Made by a program: the position numbers and the translations under genes
Shown here: positions 8,202-17,836 of the stretch, piece by piece
How positions within the stretch are numbered: position 1 is the first letter of the stretch
Layout: the number at the start of each line of letters is the position of its first letter
The notes under the pieces: model-generated
What the model saw: only the letters and a program-made list of their open reading frames with translations
Databases searched by the model: none
What the model was told of the DNA's origin: nothing
Assembly (NCBI RefSeq): GCF_003570995.1
Contig: NZ_QXIY01000043.1
Coordinates: forward strand, 1-44,620
Direction: 5' to 3'
Source: Candidatus Cryosericum septentrionale
GTDB taxonomy: Bacteria > Caldisericota > Caldisericia > Cryosericales > Cryosericaceae
DNA length: 44,620 nt

Positions 8202-8743
8202 GGATCCCTCATCGACGAGAGGCCGATACTGTCTCACTGCCGCACGTGAGGCTTGAGTCCGACTGGGCCAAGGCGAGCGCCTCACGACTGCGAAGCCGGC
8301 CGACTTCAAGGTGAGACTCTGCCCGGCGGAGATCGTCATGCAGGCGGACGCCAGTCGAGGCCAGAGAGCCAGTCACTATCGCAATCAGCCAGGCCATGGC
8401 GAAGCGCTGCGATTCAATGCAGACCACAGCGGAGGGGCAGAGTCGTTCGTCGGCATGGACACCCCTTTCGGCTCGGCCGGACACGCGTGAGTCTTGGCAC
8501 TACCGCCAGCGCTGGAGCTGCAGCGCGCAATGAGGCCGCGACGGGGCCTCGCTGGCGAGTTCATTCCTCCGCGCTACCTCCGAACCGGTGACTGCGATCA
8601 GAGGCGAGTCACGCGCGTCGCAGCCCTGGAGTCCCCAAGCGTGCCGGGAAACGGAGCTGGAGGAAGACTGGAGCTGGAGTGCGCAACCAGTGTCGCGGCC
8701 CGTGTGCTATTCTTCGGCAACTCCACTGGGGAGCGGTCTGGCG
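8202..8743. other. 540-bp region between IS copy 1 and the PucR gene
   Basis: No confident gene. A minus-strand frame (8209-8397, starting MAWLIAIVTGSLAS) has one hydrophobic segment, but its ribosome binding site is not clear and it may be chance. The last 100 bases should carry the promoter of the PucR gene; no consensus boxes stand out. Confidence 0.4.
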
Positions 8744-10396
8744 ATGTTGCTTACTGTTCGCGAGGTTGTTGACTACGAGGTGATGCGCTGGGCGGGTGCG
8801 CGCGTGGCCACCTATGCCGAGGGTCTCGATCGTGCCGTGAGGTGGGCACACAACTCGGAGATTCCCGACATCGCCTCGTTCCTGAAAGGCGGCGAGATCC
8901 TTCTCACGGCGGGCCTCGGCATCGGGCAGACGCCCGACGAGCAGTGTCGCTACGTGAACGCCTTGGCGGACGCAAGCGTCTCAGCCCTGATCCTCGAACT
9001 TGGTCGCGCCTTCAAGACACTGCCCGACGCCATGGCGTCAGAGGCCACGCGGCGCCACCTGCTCATCGTCACTTTGGATCGCGAGATCCGATTCATGGAC
9101 GTTACCGAGCGCGTTCAGGCATCGATAGTAAGCCGCCAGTATGAGCAACTCCGCAGAGCCGAGCGAGTTGGTGAGCAGCTGAACACCCTGCTTCTGCGTG
9201 GGGAGACGCTCGAGCGAATCCTCGACCGACTGGCAGAGGCATTCGGGAATCCACTGGTTCTCGAGGACCCGGCTCACCAGATCGTCGCCCACGCCAGGCT
9301 ATCCCGCGATCTCTCCGAGGTATTCGGGCTCGCTGGCTGGGAGAAGCACTCCCGTTCGGGTCATCGCGAAGGCGACCGCGCGACGGCGAACGTCACTTCA
9401 GAGCCGGGACTCCCCTCCTGTGTGTGGTCTCCCATCCTGCTTCACGGAGAGAGGGTCGGCCGCCTACACGTCCTCGAGCTGAACTCGCGCCTCGGGGAAA
9501 TTGACTACCTCTCCGTGGACAGAGCGGCCGCAGGCATCGGCATAGCGCTTCTGTCGGGGAGGCACGCGCGACACCTGACCGACGAAGCTCATGGGGCACT
9601 GTTCGCGGACATCTTCGAGAGTAGAATCGTATCCACTGAGGAGATTCTGGCCCGCGCGCGCGCTCTGGGCGCGGATCTCACGGGCGGGTCGCTTGTGGTT
9701 ATGGTCGCGGAGATGGCAACATGCTCGCCGTCGGAAGAGGTGCCATCCCGCGTCTCGCCGCGCTGGCTCTTGGAGCAGCTGCGACGCGCAGCGAGCACGA
9801 TGCAGTGCACGTGCCTCGCCACTCTCCAGGGGCAGCAAGTTCTGGCGATAGTGGGTCTGCACAGCTTGGAGCGCCCCGTGAGAACCCTGATTGATGAGAT
9901 AGGGGGTCATCTCATCAGCGCCGTGGCCCAGAAGGCGCCGTCTGTACGCGTCCTCGTCGGCGCAAGTGAGGTGAGCGACGTGTCAATCAACCGGGCACTT
10001 GCGCAAGCCAACGAGGCGCTCGGCCACAGGCGCTTAACGAGGACTGAGGGCGTCAGTCATTTCCAAGACATCGGCTACCATCACCTCCTTTTCAGTCTCA
10101 GAGACGGCCCGGAGCTTGCACGCTACGTGGAGTCAGAGCTCGGCCCGCTTCTTCAGCACGATGCCTCGACTCGCAGCAGACTCCTGCCAACGCTGCGTGC
10201 GTACCTCGAGTGCGGAGGCTCCAAATCCGCGGCCTCGGCAAAGCTCTACCTGCAGCGCCGATCGCTCTACGATCGCCTCAAGCGCATCGAAAGTATCCTG
10301 GGCTGCGATCTGGACGACGTGGAGACCCGCGTGCGACTGCATGTGGCACTTCGCAGCCTCGCGATCGTCCAGGGGGCGTCTGCCGCGCAGCACTAG
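8744..10396 (+). CDS. PucR family transcriptional regulator
   Basis: 550-aa regulator. The N-terminal PucR domain (about 1-125) begins MLLTVREVVDYEVMRWAGAR, with a GGEILLTAGLGIG segment. The middle region (about 280-420) fits the GGDEF-like CdaR domain. The C-terminus (about 490-545: LRAYLECGGSKSAASAKLYL, RRSLYDRLKRIESILGCDLD) is the HTH_30 DNA-binding domain. ATG 8744 was chosen because the family starts there and GGGGAG lies about ten bases upstream; an upstream in-frame start would add a poor 52-residue tail. PucR/CdaR regulators control catabolic genes, often for purines or organic acids. It precedes a HisD-family dehydrogenase on the same strand by 220 bp and is its probable regulator. 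Confidence 0.9.
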   Translation: MLLTVREVVDYEVMRWAGARVATYAEGLDRAVRWAHNSEIPDIASFLKGGEILLTAGLGIGQTPDEQCRYVNALADASVSALILELGRAFKTLPDAMASEATRRHLLIVTLDREIRFMDVTERVQASIVSRQYEQLRRAERVGEQLNTLLLRGETLERILDRLAEAFGNPLVLEDPAHQIVAHARLSRDLSEVFGLAGWEKHSRSGHREGDRATANVTSEPGLPSCVWSPILLHGERVGRLHVLELNSRLGEIDYLSVDRAAAGIGIALLSGRHARHLTDEAHGALFADIFESRIVSTEEILARARALGADLTGGSLVVMVAEMATCSPSEEVPSRVSPRWLLEQLRRAASTMQCTCLATLQGQQVLAIVGLHSLERPVRTLIDEIGGHLISAVAQKAPSVRVLVGASEVSDVSINRALAQANEALGHRRLTRTEGVSHFQDIGYHHLLFSLRDGPELARYVESELGPLLQHDASTRSRLLPTLRAYLECGGSKSAASAKLYLQRRSLYDRLKRIESILGCDLDDVETRVRLHVALRSLAIVQGASAAQH

Positions 10397-10618
10397 GCCG
10401 CGCAGGCCCCCGGAGCGGCTGCTCCCGCGGGCCACGCATGGACTGGCGGCCGCAAGTCAATCGAGACGCCTGGCGGTGTCGAGAGTGCGACCCCTTCGGC
10501 CGCCCGGCTTCGTCTACTTCACACAACATGGGCGGTCAGCCTCGCATGCCTCTCCCACGCTGATTAGTGACGCTTGCCGCGATCGAACCTAGCATTGAGA
10601 AAAACGAAAGAGGCCGCA

Positions 10619-11896
10619 ATGTACTACGAACTCATGAAGGAAAGCCAACTCGTCAAAGAACAAGACATTCGCCAGTTACAGCAGACGGTCACCACGATCC
10701 TCAGCCGGGTGCAACACGAGGGCGACGCGGCCCTGCGGCACTTCGAGAAGGAGTTCGACGACTACGAGCCTGAGACGTTTTTCGTCAGCCGCGAAGAGGC
10801 GGCAGCCGCGCAAGACCTTCTCCCCGGGGCCGTGGTCAAGGAGCTCGATTTCGCCATCGAGCGAGTGACTGCCTTCGCCGAGGCCCAGCGGTCGAGCCTC
10901 TCCGAGTTCGAGAGAGAAATGCTGCCCGGGGTGATCATGGGTCAGCGCGTCGTCCCGGTCCAGTCTTGTGGCTGCTACGTCCCGGCCGGCAGATACCCGT
11001 GCCTCACCTCCGCCGTCATGTCGGTGATCCCCGCCAAGGTCGCCGGCGTGGAACGGATCGTGGTGTGCTCTCCGCCCGGCAGAGAGAATCGCATCAACCC
11101 GGGGATCCTCTACACCCTCTACAAGATGGAGGTTCCCGAGATACTCTGTGTCGGCGGCGCCCAAGCCATCGGCGCGCTCGCGTTCGGCACCCAGACGCTC
11201 CAGCCCGTCGACCTGATCGTCGGGCCTGGAAACCAGTACGTCGCCGAGGCCAAGCGACAAGTGTTCGGCCAGGTCGGCATTGACTTCATCGCGGGGCCGA
11301 GTGAGTGTCTTGTGATAGCGGACGACACGGCCAAGGCCGAGCTCGTGGCCGCAGATCTCTTGGCTCAAGCCGAGCATGATCCGAATGCGCGCTGCGCACT
11401 CGTCACTACGTCGCGGGCGATCGCTGAATCCGCCCTCGATGAAGTCGAGCGACAGCTGCGCGACCGCACTACCGAGGTAGTCGCACGAGCGTCATGGGAA
11501 ACGAATGGCGAGGTCGCGCTTGTCGAGACCATCGAGGATGCAGTCCGGTTCGCCAACGAGTGGGCGCCGGAGCACCTCGAGGTCCACACTATGGAGCCAA
11601 CCGTCCTCCTGCCCTTGCTCCACAACTATGGCTCGCTTTTCCTGGGTGAGCAGACCGCAGAGGTCTATGCCGACAAGGTGGCCGGTACGAACCACATCCT
11701 TCCGACGGGGGGCACAGCCCGCTACACGGGTGGACTCTGGGTCGGCAACTACCTGAAGGTGATCACGCACCAGATGGTGGAGACGGGGGCCTCCTTGATG
11801 CTTGCCAAGTTGGCAGAGACCCAAGCTGCCTACGAGGGCATGGATGCCCATCGCTTCGCGGCGACGATCCGCTTGGAGCTTCTGGCGGCCAGCTGA
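10619..11896 (+). CDS. HisD-family (histidinol dehydrogenase-like) NAD-dependent dehydrogenase
   Basis: 425-aa protein with the full HisD fold signature: GGAQAIGALAFG, VGPGNQYVAEAK, AGPSE, zinc ligands Q250 and H253 in AQAEHDPNAR, catalytic-type E318-H319 in PEHLEV, and D352 in the ADKVAGTNHILPTGGTARYT block. AAAGAGG lies five bases before the ATG. No other histidine biosynthesis gene is near. HisD paralogues placed beside catabolic regulators and transporters often oxidise other alcohols, for example 2,3-dihydroxypropane-1-sulfonate, so a catabolic alcohol dehydrogenase is more likely than histidine synthesis. The substrate is not readable. An integrase relic abuts its stop codon. Confidence 0.85.
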   Translation: MYYELMKESQLVKEQDIRQLQQTVTTILSRVQHEGDAALRHFEKEFDDYEPETFFVSREEAAAAQDLLPGAVVKELDFAIERVTAFAEAQRSSLSEFEREMLPGVIMGQRVVPVQSCGCYVPAGRYPCLTSAVMSVIPAKVAGVERIVVCSPPGRENRINPGILYTLYKMEVPEILCVGGAQAIGALAFGTQTLQPVDLIVGPGNQYVAEAKRQVFGQVGIDFIAGPSECLVIADDTAKAELVAADLLAQAEHDPNARCALVTTSRAIAESALDEVERQLRDRTTEVVARASWETNGEVALVETIEDAVRFANEWAPEHLEVHTMEPTVLLPLLHNYGSLFLGEQTAEVYADKVAGTNHILPTGGTARYTGGLWVGNYLKVITHQMVETGASLMLAKLAETQAAYEGMDAHRFAATIRLELLAAS

Positions 11897-11901
11897 CCCA
11901 T

Positions 11902-12055
11902 AGCCTGCGTTGCCGCGTTTGCGGATGTGGCCGCGCATGGTGGATCTCCCTCGTCCCTGGGAGGGACACCGCTGCTCTTCTGGCGACGGGTAGCGAGGCG
12001 ACGCGGCGCACCGAAAGCACGGAAGTGTGGGCGGAGAGCGACCACCCTGGTGCGG
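11902..12055 (-). pseudogene. 5' relic of a third zinc-ribbon integrase plus its leader
   Basis: On the minus strand an ATG at 11938 opens MRGHIRKRGNAG, matching the first residues of the two intact integrases (MQGHIRKRS). The preceding 115 bases carry the same leader block, TTCCGTGCTTTCGGTGCGCC. After about 12 codons similarity stops at the 3' end of the HisD-family gene. The rest of the integrase is gone. It records a former mobile element between the dehydrogenase and the solute-binding protein gene. Confidence 0.7.
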
Positions 12056-12279
12056 TCCAAGGGGTCTTCGCCTCGGATTCTGCGGCGAGCAGTGGCAGCG
12101 TCCGCCGGCGAGGTCTGCAGATCCTCTATCCCGCCCGCCTTTCTCACGGACGGGACTCAAATTGGGCGGCCAGGTCAAGCGCTTCAACACATCTTGGTCG
12201 TTGACCGCAGCCTACCTGCTCCCCATATTAAGAGAGATAGCTCTGAGCCACAGGGGGGCACAACGAAAGAGGAGGAGTC

Positions 12280-13938
12280 ATGCGCAGGTCGTGGTCGGTC
12301 GTCGTGCTGGCGCTTGCCGTCGTCGCGGTGACCGCGACGGGCTGCGGCAGCAAGAGCACCGGCAAGGCCGGGCAGTCCACGGGCACGCCGAAGAAGGGCG
12401 GCACGATCACGCTCTCGTACTACTCGGAGCCCTCGAGCCTGGACCCGGCGATCGCCTGGAACCTGATCGACTGGAGCGTCGAGCACTGCATCTTCCAGAG
12501 CTTCCTGAAGTATAACCCGAAGCCGGGAGTGGAGGGCACCAAGCTCATCCCCTGCCTCGCCACCGAGGTGCCGAGCACGCAGAACGGCGGCATCAGCGCC
12601 GACGGCCTGACCTACACCTTCCACCTGAAGCACGGCATCAAGTTCCAGCCGCCGGTGAGCCGCGAAGTCACGGCTCAGGACTTCAAGTACACGATCGAGC
12701 GGGTGCTCGACCCCAAGACGACACCGGTACCGCCGGGCCAGTCGTTCTACCTGAACATCACCGGCGCCAAGGCCTTCAACTCGGGCAAGGCCACAGAGGT
12801 GACCGGCATCACGACGCCCGACACGTACACCGTGAAGATCCAGCTCGACAGTCCCGACCTCTCCTTCCTCAACGCGGTCACGATGGAGTTCTGCGACGTG
12901 ATCCCCAAAGAGTGGGTCGACAAGTGGGGCAGGAACATCGGCCATCACCCGCTGGGCACCGGGTCGTACATGTTCGTGAGCTGGTCGCCGGGCCAGGAGA
13001 TCGTGCTCAAGCGCAACCCCAACTACTGGGATCCGGATCATGTGTGGGCGGATGAGATCGACTACATGATGTCGTTCAACCCGTCAACGGCGCTGCTCAA
13101 GTTGCAGCGCGGCGAGGTCGACGTGCTCGGCGACAACGTGCCGCCGTCGGACGTCGTCCGCATCAAGAACGACCCGAGCTGGAGCAAGTACCTCTTCTCG
13201 CAACCGCTGCTCGCCACCAACTATCTGTACATGGACGTGCTTTTGAAGCCGTTCGACAACGTCAAGGTGCGCCAGGCGGTCTCGTGGGCGATCAACCGCG
13301 ACAAGCTCGTCAAGCTCCAGGCCGGGCAGGCGGTCGCCCTCTACCAGATCTATCCACCGGGCATGCCCGGCTACCAGGAGGGCGTCAAGTACTACGGCTA
13401 CGACCCCACCAAGGCGAAGCAGTTGCTCACCGAGGCCGGCTTTCCCAACGGGTTCAAAACGCAGCTCTACACCGACAACGTCGATCCCGACCCGAAGCTG
13501 ATGCAGTCGGTGCAGAACGATCTGGCGGCGATCGGCATTCAGGCAGACCTGCGGACGATGAGCAACAACGCCTACTACACGTTCGGGAGCGAGCCCGGCA
13601 AGTCGACGATGGGCAGCACCGGCTGGTGGGTGGACTACCCCGACCCGTCCGACTGGATCGGGCCGCAGTTCAGCAAGGCGAGCGCCGTGCCGGGCGGCAT
13701 GAACTGGAGCTTCTGGTGGACCCCGGAGCTCGAGAAGATGTACACCGAGGCGCAGGCGATGACCGACCCGCAGGCGCGCATCGCCAAGTACACCGACATG
13801 CAGAAGTACATCGTCGAGCAGGCGCCGTACGCGACGCTGTACTCTTACATTGAGACGACGATGTGCTCGAAGACCCTGGGCGGTTTCTACCTGCACCTGA
13901 TCTACCAGTTCGACCCGGCAAACTACTGGCAACAATAG
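12280..13938 (+). CDS. ABC transporter solute-binding lipoprotein, family 5
   Basis: 552-aa extracytoplasmic binding protein. The signal peptide ends at a lipobox (TATGC, lipidated C22), followed by a Ser/Lys/Gly linker and the SBP_bac_5 fold: KKGGTITLSYYSEPSSLDPA, DGLTYTFHLKHGIKF, SWSPGQEIVLKRNPNYW, VRQAVSWAINRDKLV, and KYTDMQKYIVEQAPYATLYS near the end. Such proteins capture peptides, amides, opines or glycosides for Opp/Dpp-type permeases. AGGAGGAG lies just before the ATG. No permease genes follow it; a decayed IS does, so its transporter may be elsewhere or lost. It could share the permeases of the 20.7-27.9 kb operon, which has its own binding protein. Confidence 0.92.
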   Translation: MRRSWSVVVLALAVVAVTATGCGSKSTGKAGQSTGTPKKGGTITLSYYSEPSSLDPAIAWNLIDWSVEHCIFQSFLKYNPKPGVEGTKLIPCLATEVPSTQNGGISADGLTYTFHLKHGIKFQPPVSREVTAQDFKYTIERVLDPKTTPVPPGQSFYLNITGAKAFNSGKATEVTGITTPDTYTVKIQLDSPDLSFLNAVTMEFCDVIPKEWVDKWGRNIGHHPLGTGSYMFVSWSPGQEIVLKRNPNYWDPDHVWADEIDYMMSFNPSTALLKLQRGEVDVLGDNVPPSDVVRIKNDPSWSKYLFSQPLLATNYLYMDVLLKPFDNVKVRQAVSWAINRDKLVKLQAGQAVALYQIYPPGMPGYQEGVKYYGYDPTKAKQLLTEAGFPNGFKTQLYTDNVDPDPKLMQSVQNDLAAIGIQADLRTMSNNAYYTFGSEPGKSTMGSTGWWVDYPDPSDWIGPQFSKASAVPGGMNWSFWWTPELEKMYTEAQAMTDPQARIAKYTDMQKYIVEQAPYATLYSYIETTMCSKTLGGFYLHLIYQFDPANYWQQ

Positions 13939-13954
13939 CCTCGCTCGGTCGAGG
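13939..13954 (+). terminator. short hairpin after the solute-binding protein gene
   Basis: CCTCG-CTCGGT-CGAGG immediately after the TAG stop. The 5-bp stem has no T tract, so it is a weak terminator candidate. Confidence 0.3.
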
Positions 13955-14047
13955 CCGCGGAAGGGGCTGGGGTTCAAGACACCGGTGGGTGCAGTGCGAT
14001 CGGGCAATCCGCGTTGCAGTTCAAACTTGACTGATCATCCCCTCAAC

Positions 14048-14450
14048 TCAGGTCGCGATCAGCTCGGAGTACGTTGTCGGTGGCGTGTACAGCAGGCAGC
14101 GGTTCAGGATGCGGCGGAAGAGGTCGAGCCGTACCTCACGGCGGTTGAGCCGGTAACAGAACTCGTCGAGGTAGGACTGCAGGTGGGCGGCGCTGACGCC
14201 ATGGAAGACGTCGAGCTGCCAGCGCTTGAAGTTGGCGATCACGATGTGCGCCCAGGGCAGCAGCTCGCTGGCGGCCTGCGGCGTGGCCTGTACGTGCGGC
14301 TCGTGCAGGTAACCGGCGTTGGGCAGCGCCCGGTAGGCTCTCCAGCCGTCGGTCTTGACGGTGCTGCCGAGCTGGATCGTCGCGCCGGCGGCGTTGGTCA
14401 GGGTCTTGGCGCTGGCGTTCTCGATCACGTGCAGGTGTGCGCGGCCGAGG
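14048..14450 (-). pseudogene. IS1595/ISXO2-like transposase, C-terminal fragment
   Basis: The minus strand reads TVKTDGWRAYRAL, WAHIVIANFKRWQLDVFHGV, HLQSYLDEFCYRLNRRE, which is the C-terminal half of the DDE_Tnp_IS1595 (ISXO2-like) domain. The N-terminal half is missing. The break coincides with the left end of the rve-type IS copy 2 at 14451, and no remaining piece is seen beyond that IS, so it was cut and then lost DNA. Non-functional. Confidence 0.8.
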
Positions 14451-15628
14451 CCTGTGAGGTGCACAAACTCGATCACGCCGCCAACTCGTACTCGTGGATC
14501 AGCCCGCCGAGGAGATCACGGCGCCGAACCATTGTCGCGGGCGGCGTGCCGAGGGGCCGCCTTCCGTCTGGGCAGTCGAGTCCGATCCCGCGGTGCGGAC
14601 GCGCGGCGTTGTAGTGCGTTACGTAAGTCCGCAGCACCACTTCGAGGTGTCGGCGCCCGAGGATCAGCAGATGGTCCAAGCACTCCCGTCGCAGCGTTTC
14701 CACCCAGCGCTCGGCGAAGGCGTTCGCCTTGGAGGCCCGAATCGGAGTCTCGATCACCCGCACACCCTCCGTGTGGAACACCTCATCGAAGGGGCCGCAG
14801 AATTTCTGCGTCCCGGTCGTGGAGGAGAAACCGCATGTCGGCAAGCCGCCCGTCGATGGCGCGGTTGCGGGCCTGCTCAGGTCATCCAAGCCGAGTTCGG
14901 GTTGAGCGTCACCCCCAGAAGATGAACCCTCCGCGTGGAAAGCTCGATGGCGAACAAGACATAGAAGGTCTTCAGGCGAAGCGTTTCCACGGTCAGGAAG
15001 TCGCAGGCTAGGATGCCACGAGCCTGGGCGCTCAGAAACTCCGCCCACGAGGGGCCGTTGCGACGCGGTGCTAAGTCCCAGGCCCGAGTGCCTTCAGGAT
15101 GCTCGCCACCGTGGTGGCAGATACCGTGATGCCGAGCTTCAGAAGCTCGCCACGGAGGCGCTGGTAGCCCCAGCGAGGATTCTCCTTGGCCAGCCTTCAG
15201 ATGAGTCGAACGGTCCCCTCCTGTGGCGCTGGCCTGCCTGGCTTGCGGCCCTGCCGGTAGGTCCACTTGCGGCGGACCAGCTCCCGGTGCCAGCGAAGCA
15301 GCGTCTCCGGAGAGACCAGAAACGTCTTCCAGCACGCTTTCGGCAGCATCCGACTCGCCGCGGCGAGCAGCACGCGATCACCTCGACGCAGCGCAGGACG
15401 AGGCCTTTGCCGGTTGAGCACCCGCAGCTGGTGGCGCAAGACCAAGAGCTCGACTTCCCTGGCGCGGTCATCGCCACTGTAAGGGGCCAGTGCCCGGAGC
15501 AGCTGGCGCAGGGCGAAGTAGATGAGCGAGAGCAGCATCGGGTGCCTCCTCGGAGGGCTTTGTAGACTCGGCGATGCTACCTGAGGCTCATGCTCAGCGA
15601 AGACATCGGGTTTTCTGCACCCGACAGG
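14451..15628 (-). mobile_element. rve-type insertion sequence, copy 2 (about 1.18 kb)
   Basis: The ends are imperfect inverted repeats: CCTGTGAGGTGCACAAACTC at 14451 and, reversed, CCTGTCGGGTGCAGAAAACC ending at 15628. They belong to the same family as the MITE ends and, more loosely, those of copy 1. The length is the same as copy 1. The element interrupts the IS1595-type fragment. Confidence 0.75.
14476..15538 (-). pseudogene. multiply frameshifted rve transposase of IS copy 2
   Basis: Three minus-strand frames must be joined. The N-terminal part is 15197-15538 (ELLVLRHQLRVLNRQRPRPA, SPETLLRWHRELVRRKWTY). The first part of the rve core is within 14877-15335 (SAQARGILACDFLTVETLRL, LSTRRVHLLGVTLNPN). 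The last part is within 14476-14900 (NAFAERWVETLRRECLDHLL, ARPHRGIGLDCP, RRRDLLGGLIHEYELAA). The DDE set is split across frames. It is a dead relative of the copy 1 transposase, and the two differ enough to be separate insertions. Confidence 0.8.
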
Positions 15629-16417
15629 GTCAGGTCAGCAGCGCCCCAATACTTTCTTCAGAGAAGCAACGAAACTATGAGTACTTTTCTCTCGAGGCAA
15701 TACGAACCTTGACTCCGGATACGGACGGTGCGAACATGCATGGTTATCGGTAACTAACCGGAAACTGCGGGCGATTGAGCGTCAACTCGGATGGAGGGTT
15801 CCTGAACGGTATGCGACCCCATTACCCACCGCGAGCTTCTGCGACATCAATTAGCCACAGTCGGAGAACTGCTGCCTCTTCTATTCGTCACGTACAATGT
15901 CGGCCTGGTAGGTGTGGTGGTGAACGCGGTTATCTTCGTGAAGCAAGGCCGGGGTCGTGATACCGGGACCACCGCCGATGTCCGTGCACTACGGGCTTCG
16001 CACCCAAGTGTTACTCCACGACACCCCAACGCACAAGCCGAGGTGCTGAACTGGTCAGCATCAGCGACGGCCTGACCTGCAGCAAGAGTAATTCAGCCGG
16101 CGTTCGTGAGGCGGCTCAACTGGCGGGCATCTCTGACGACCGCGCCTTGCGTGCGCTGAACGACAGTGCAGCTGTGCTGGACGGGCACTGGCGTCAAGGG
16201 GTTCGGCCCGTTTCAGAGGTCACTGGCGTGGCCGTGTTTACCGCTATCGGCATCTCGCCTCGATTCTTCCGACGGCACGCCTGATGACCAACGGCGCAAT
16301 CGTGATTCGCAACGAGGCGACCAATCGTAGGTCGAGCGATCCAGAGCAGATGGTGCCCTACATGCACATATGGGCATCTTGCAGCGTTCGAGCCGCAACT
16401 GGCGGACGGAGCCCCGA
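15629..16417. other. 790-bp region without a recognised gene
   Basis: No start-to-stop gene that I can support. Plus-strand frames at about 15838-16070 (GVVVNAVIF) and 16069-16284 (VREAAQLAGISDDRALRALN) look protein-like but lack starts and are in different frames, so they may be remains of decayed genes. The FucI-like gene's promoter should lie in the last 150 bases. Confidence 0.4.
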
Positions 16418-17836
16418 ATGTCGACCGTAGGACTACTCACCGTCTCCGACGGCCGCGCAGCCGTCCACCACGAAGTCGCCGCGTTCGCACGGAGTGTCGA
16501 GGATCGGGTCGCGGCGGCTCTTGAGCACGGGGGCCATGCCGTGGTGCGCGCCGAAGAGATCGTCTGGACCAACGAACTTGCAGTTTCCGAGGCCCGCAGG
16601 ATCGCAGACGCCCGGCCTGCACTTACCGTAATCAACATCCCGGTGTGGGCCTTCCCGCACTTCACAATGCTCGCCTCGCGCGAGCTGCAGGGGCCGCTTC
16701 TACTCTTCTCCAACGCGGACCCTGAGTACCCAGGCATGGTCGGAATGCTGGCCGCCGCCGGAGCTCTTGACCAGATCGGTCGTAGGTGCGGACGGGCCTG
16801 GGGCGATATCGAAGACCCCGCCGTTTGGGCACGCGTCGAGACGTTCGTGCAAGCCGGCGCAGCGGTCACCGCCCTGCGTGGCATGACCTTCGGGCGCATC
16901 GGCGGCCGACCGATGGGGATGTACACAGCTGTTTCGAGTTCCGACGACTGGCTGAACCAGTTCGGCGTCGACGTCGAGGAAATCGACCAATGGGAGATCG
17001 TTCGGCGAGTAGACGAGGTAGACGATGCGCGCGTGGCAGCAGCCCGCGAGTGGCTTGAGCGGCATGCTGCTGCTGTCCACTACGACGGACAGCAGCTCAC
17101 GCCCCGCATCCTGGAACGCCAGATTCGCTCGTACTACGTTATACGGACGCTCATCGACGAGTGGAATCTTGGTTTCTGCGGGATCAAGGCTCAGCCCGAG
17201 CTCACGGACCACTTCGCGTCTATGGACGTGGCTGAGGCCTTTCTCAACGACCCTTACGACTGGGAGGGCGAGAAGAAGCCGTTCATCTGCTCGACAGAGG
17301 CCGACATGGACGGAGCGCTGACTATGCGGATCCTGGCTAGCCTGTCCGGAACTCCAGCGCTCTTTGCGGACATGCGCCACTACCACAGTGACCTTGGCAT
17401 CTGGGATCTCTGCAACTCGGGTCAGCACCCGACGTGGTTTGCGGCGCGGAGCGATGACCCCTTGGAGAACATGCGTCACGTCCACCTCTATCCCCAAATT
17501 TTCTACTTCCCTGCTGGCGGGGCAGCTGTCCACCATCTGGCAGCGCCCGGAGAGTTTACATTCGCTCGCCTCACGCGGCTCGCCGGCCGCTATCGGATGC
17601 ATGTCCTGAAAGGCCAGATCGAGCAATTTGACGCGCAGACAAATGAGCGGCTGATGCGAGCCTCGACGTACGTCTGGCCGCACGCATTCGCGCGTTTTCA
17701 GGCGGAGCCGGAGGAGATTATCGGCCGCTACGGCTCCAACCACATTCACGCCGTTCCCGGCGACCACGTGGCAGCACTACGTGAGGTCTGCGGGCTCTTG
17801 GACGTCGACTGCGACTGCTTCGGGGTCACGCATTGA
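16418..17836 (+). CDS. L-fucose/L-arabinose isomerase-family protein
   Basis: 472-aa protein starting MSTVGLLTVSDGRAAVHHEV. The N-terminal part has the family's VTVI-type pattern (ARPALTVINIPVWAFPHFTM). The middle has RPMGMYTA and GFCGIKAQPELTDHF, and the C-terminal part has CSTEADMDGALTMRILASLS and YPQIFYFPAGGAAVHHLA. It is shorter than classical L-fucose isomerase (about 590 aa) and fits the compact FucI-like group. Members interconvert aldoses and ketoses using Mn2+. The ATG at 16418 matches the family start. Its stop overlaps the TTG start of an FGGY kinase, so isomerase and kinase are made together, the classic isomerase-kinase order of a sugar pathway. The sugar is not known. Confidence 0.85.
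   Translation: MSTVGLLTVSDGRAAVHHEVAAFARSVEDRVAAALEHGGHAVVRAEEIVWTNELAVSEARRIADARPALTVINIPVWAFPHFTMLASRELQGPLLLFSNADPEYPGMVGMLAAAGALDQIGRRCGRAWGDIEDPAVWARVETFVQAGAAVTALRGMTFGRIGGRPMGMYTAVSSSDDWLNQFGVDVEEIDQWEIVRRVDEVDDARVAAAREWLERHAAAVHYDGQQLTPRILERQIRSYYVIRTLIDEWNLGFCGIKAQPELTDHFASMDVAEAFLNDPYDWEGEKKPFICSTEADMDGALTMRILASLSGTPALFADMRHYHSDLGIWDLCNSGQHPTWFAARSDDPLENMRHVHLYPQIFYFPAGGAAVHHLAAPGEFTFARLTRLAGRYRMHVLKGQIEQFDAQTNERLMRASTYVWPHAFARFQAEPEEIIGRYGSNHIHAVPGDHVAALREVCGLLDVDCDCFGVTH

Noticed and set aside
10676-11377. 233-codon minus-strand open frame
   Set aside because: Antisense to the HisD-family gene, with biased composition.
10619-11896. Calling the dehydrogenase hisD
   Set aside because: No other histidine gene is near and the neighbours are catabolic; only the family assignment is safe.
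13084-14007. 307-codon minus-strand open frame
   Set aside because: Shadow of the family-5 binding protein gene, which has a lipobox and family motifs on the plus strand.
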